DNA from: Halieaceae bacterium
GTDB lineage: Bacteria; Pseudomonadota; Gammaproteobacteria; Pseudomonadales; Halieaceae
DNA: 55,689 nucleotides
Assembly: GCA_029247075.1 (NCBI GenBank)
Contig: JAQWLX010000112.1
Location: 1-55,689 of the forward strand
Direction: 5' to 3'
In this document: positions 53,920 through 55,689 of the stretch, piece after piece
Position numbering within the stretch: position 1 is the stretch's first letter
How the letters are laid out: the number at the start of each line of letters is the position of its first letter
Translations under genes and position numbers: made by a program
The notes under the pieces: generated by a model
Seen by the model: the letters and a program-made list of their open reading frames with translations, nothing else
What the model was told of the DNA's origin: nothing
Database searches by the model: none

Positions 53920-55689
53920 ATGCAAATGATGAAGGAGGACCCAAAGCAAGTTTTGAGCGTGGATGAGGCTCTCTCAAAGGCCAAGAAACTTTCAAAAAAA
54001 GGTAAGTACTTGGCTGCGTTTGAGATGTATAGCTTAATTTTGGAGACCGATCCGAGTAATAGGATAGCAAAGAAAGCATGTAAAAAGCTCTTGCCTTTGG
54101 TAGGTTCCAAGTCTTCGTTAAAAGAAGAAGTGATTCAATCTAAATCTAGTTTGTTCGAGGAGAAATCGAACACAGAGTCAATTGAAAGTTTTGGGGCTAA
54201 TTTTACGGAGTCCGACGCTTCTAAGTATGTTTTGGAATTAATTGGCAAAAATGAATTCGATCACGCACTGAATTCCGCCTTGAACTTCTTAAAAGAGTTT
54301 ACACATAGCGTTTCTCTCTTAAACTTTACAGGAGCACTGTATTCGAAGTTAGGAGATCAGCTTTCTGCATTGCCTTATCTAAAGACAGCTGCAAGTCTTA
54401 ATCAGGAATCTGCGGAAGTTTGGTGTAACCTAGGTTCTGTTCAAAATTCACTTGGCGATACTTCTGCAGCCATCGATAGTTATCAGAGAGCAATTAAAGC
54501 CTCTCCTGATGAAGCGACTATACATTTCAATCTGGCGAATTGCCTTAAAAGTCTGGGTGAAGGTGAGTTGGCGGTAGAATCTTATCGCCGTGCATTAGAA
54601 CTAGATCCACAATATGCTGCTGCATTTAATAATTTAGGTCTCGCTCTTCAATCTTTATCTTTCTTTGACGAAGCGGCTCAAAGTTTTCGAGAAGCGATAG
54701 ACCTGGTTCCTTATTATACAGAGGCCTTGCTAAATCTCGCTGCTATTCAGTTTGAAACTGGTGATTTAGACAAATGCGTTATTACTTTGAACAGAACTAT
54801 AGAGCTGAATCCTAATTTAGCAGAGATTTATTTCATAAAAGGGAATGTATTTCGTAACCGTGGAGCCTATCAAGATGCAGTAGATCAGTTTTACAAGGCA
54901 TTAGAGATCGACTCCTGCCACTTTGCGGCGCTTAGTAATCTCTCCGAAGTTCTATTAAAGTGCGGGAAAAGTGCTGAATCTTTGAAAGTGGCGGAACGAG
55001 CCATAGCAATTAATCCTAGCGAGCTTAGAGCGCCGCATAATAATCGTGGCGCAGCTCTAAAGGAGCTAGGTCGCTACAGCGAGGCACTAGTATCATATAA
55101 AAAAGCGATAGAAATCGAGCCAGAATCTGGTGAAGGGTATTACAATATATCTATTATTCTTGCGAATCTCTGCAAGTTTGACGAAGCACTTTCCTATTAC
55201 GAAATGGCAATAGCTGCAAGACCTGATCACATCGATGTGCATAGTAATAAACTATTTACACTAAATTATCATCCCACCAAGACAGCTGATGAAATCTATT
55301 GTAATTACGTTGAGTTCAACGATAAATTTTCAGCAAATTACTCACCCATTTGGCGAAAAGGTGATCATAATTTAAACGCCAATAGGATTCTTAGAATAGG
55401 CTATCTTTCACCGGATTTCAGGAGTCATTCCGCCAGCCGCTTTCTAGAGCCTTTGTTCGATACTCATGATAAATCCAAGTTTGAAATATATGCTTACTCG
55501 GCGGTCGTGCATGAAGATGTGATCACGGACTATTTGAAATCGAAGACCCACACTTGGACTTCAACTCTAGATTTAGATGACAAGACGTTAGCGGAGACAA
55601 TAGCTCGAGACAAAATCGATATTTTGATCGACTTGGCAGGACATACAAAGGGGCATCGTCTGCTAATGATGGCTGTCTATAAGCCTGCG
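53920..55689 (+). CDS. TPR protein with SPINDLY/OGT-type glycosyltransferase domain, 3'-truncated
   Basis: The open frame from the ATG at 53920 runs off the window end; 590 residues are visible. About ten TPR units occupy roughly residues 15-470, for example AEVWCNLGSVQNSLGD followed by AIDSYQRAIKASPDE, and AAAFNNLGLALQSLS. From about 487 the catalytic Glyco_transf_41 domain begins: LRIGYLSPDFRSHSASRFLEPL (with gaps), and later DILIDLAGHTKGHRL. This matches O-GlcNAc transferase and plant SPINDLY; the His in SPDFRSH aligns with the catalytic-region His of human OGT. Bacterial relatives may glycosylate proteins or act in polysaccharide synthesis. No Shine-Dalgarno precedes the ATG; later ATGs at 53926 and 53929 are alternatives. 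Confidence 0.88.
   Translation, partial: MQMMKEDPKQVLSVDEALSKAKKLSKKGKYLAAFEMYSLILETDPSNRIAKKACKKLLPLVGSKSSLKEEVIQSKSSLFEEKSNTESIESFGANFTESDASKYVLELIGKNEFDHALNSALNFLKEFTHSVSLLNFTGALYSKLGDQLSALPYLKTAASLNQESAEVWCNLGSVQNSLGDTSAAIDSYQRAIKASPDEATIHFNLANCLKSLGEGELAVESYRRALELDPQYAAAFNNLGLALQSLSFFDEAAQSFREAIDLVPYYTEALLNLAAIQFETGDLDKCVITLNRTIELNPNLAEIYFIKGNVFRNRGAYQDAVDQFYKALEIDSCHFAALSNLSEVLLKCGKSAESLKVAERAIAINPSELRAPHNNRGAALKELGRYSEALVSYKKAIEIEPESGEGYYNISIILANLCKFDEALSYYEMAIAARPDHIDVHSNKLFTLNYHPTKTADEIYCNYVEFNDKFSANYSPIWRKGDHNLNANRILRIGYLSPDFRSHSASRFLEPLFDTHDKSKFEIYAYSAVVHEDVITDYLKSKTHTWTSTLDLDDKTLAETIARDKIDILIDLAGHTKGHRLLMMAVYKPA

Overview
The window is a chromosomal segment of a Gram-negative, aerobic gammaproteobacterium. 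The signs are a YheV-type zinc protein beside hemF-aroE, polA facing engB, a cytochrome c5-c4-dsbA group, classical two-domain ArgA, a DUF1249 (YqiB) gene just before parE, the Kdo transferase WaaA next to a TolC-type protein, and a TonB-dependent receptor. O2-dependent HemF, SURF1 and CtaB point to respiration with a heme-copper oxidase. Moderate-to-low GC by eye and very tight gene packing resemble marine groups of the OM60/SAR92/Cellvibrionales kind, but this placement is a guess. No IS element, CRISPR array, prophage, rRNA or tRNA gene was seen.

Layout. 0-4.3 kb: heme and cytochrome-oxidase assembly (hemF cut by the window edge, aroE, yheV, an oxidase-subunit-II-like membrane hairpin without a CuA domain, SURF1, ctaB). 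4.4-9.6 kb: polA converging on engB, then diverging cytochrome c5, cytochrome c4 and dsbA. 9.7-14.9 kb: a penicillin/AHL-acylase-family Ntn hydrolase and a TonB-dependent receptor whose last beta-strands are out of frame. 14.9-28.7 kb: an amino-acid neighbourhood with an Lrp/AsnC regulator and SDR divergent from leuA, a threonine/serine dehydratase-like enzyme, a diguanylate cyclase, a DUF6279 lipoprotein, ilvD, argA, argE, a PiT phosphate transporter with its DUF47 partner, and ilvE. 28.8-41.5 kb: a surface-glycan region with a monoacylglycerol-lipase-like hydrolase, dTDP-rhamnose genes split into convergent pairs (rfbDB and rfbCA), a coupled glycosyltransferase-methyltransferase-alpha/alpha-toroid trio, an opposing run of CmcI-type methyltransferase, WbqC, GNAT, zinc-binding methyltransferase and PhyH oxygenase, and one further methyltransferase. 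41.5-48.2 kb: waaA, tolC-like, yqiB, parE, a YceI-like protein and a lone glutamine amidotransferase. 48.3-53.8 kb: gloA, an FAD dehydrogenase, then mnmH and a flavoprotein-SelD fusion that together would make selenophosphate and 2-selenouridine in tRNA. The window ends inside a TPR/SPINDLY-type O-GlcNAc-transferase-like gene.

The least explained parts are the three-gene glycan cassette at 33.2-36.3 kb with the modification genes facing it (possibly making an O-methylated, rhamnose-containing glycan), the oxidase-subunit-II stub, and several small cis elements: a six-codon ORF under a near-perfect Shine-Dalgarno before yqiB, a duplicated ribosome-binding sequence before argA, and structured upstream regions before the TonB receptor and the PhyH operon. 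All calls come from reading the sequence; no database search was run.
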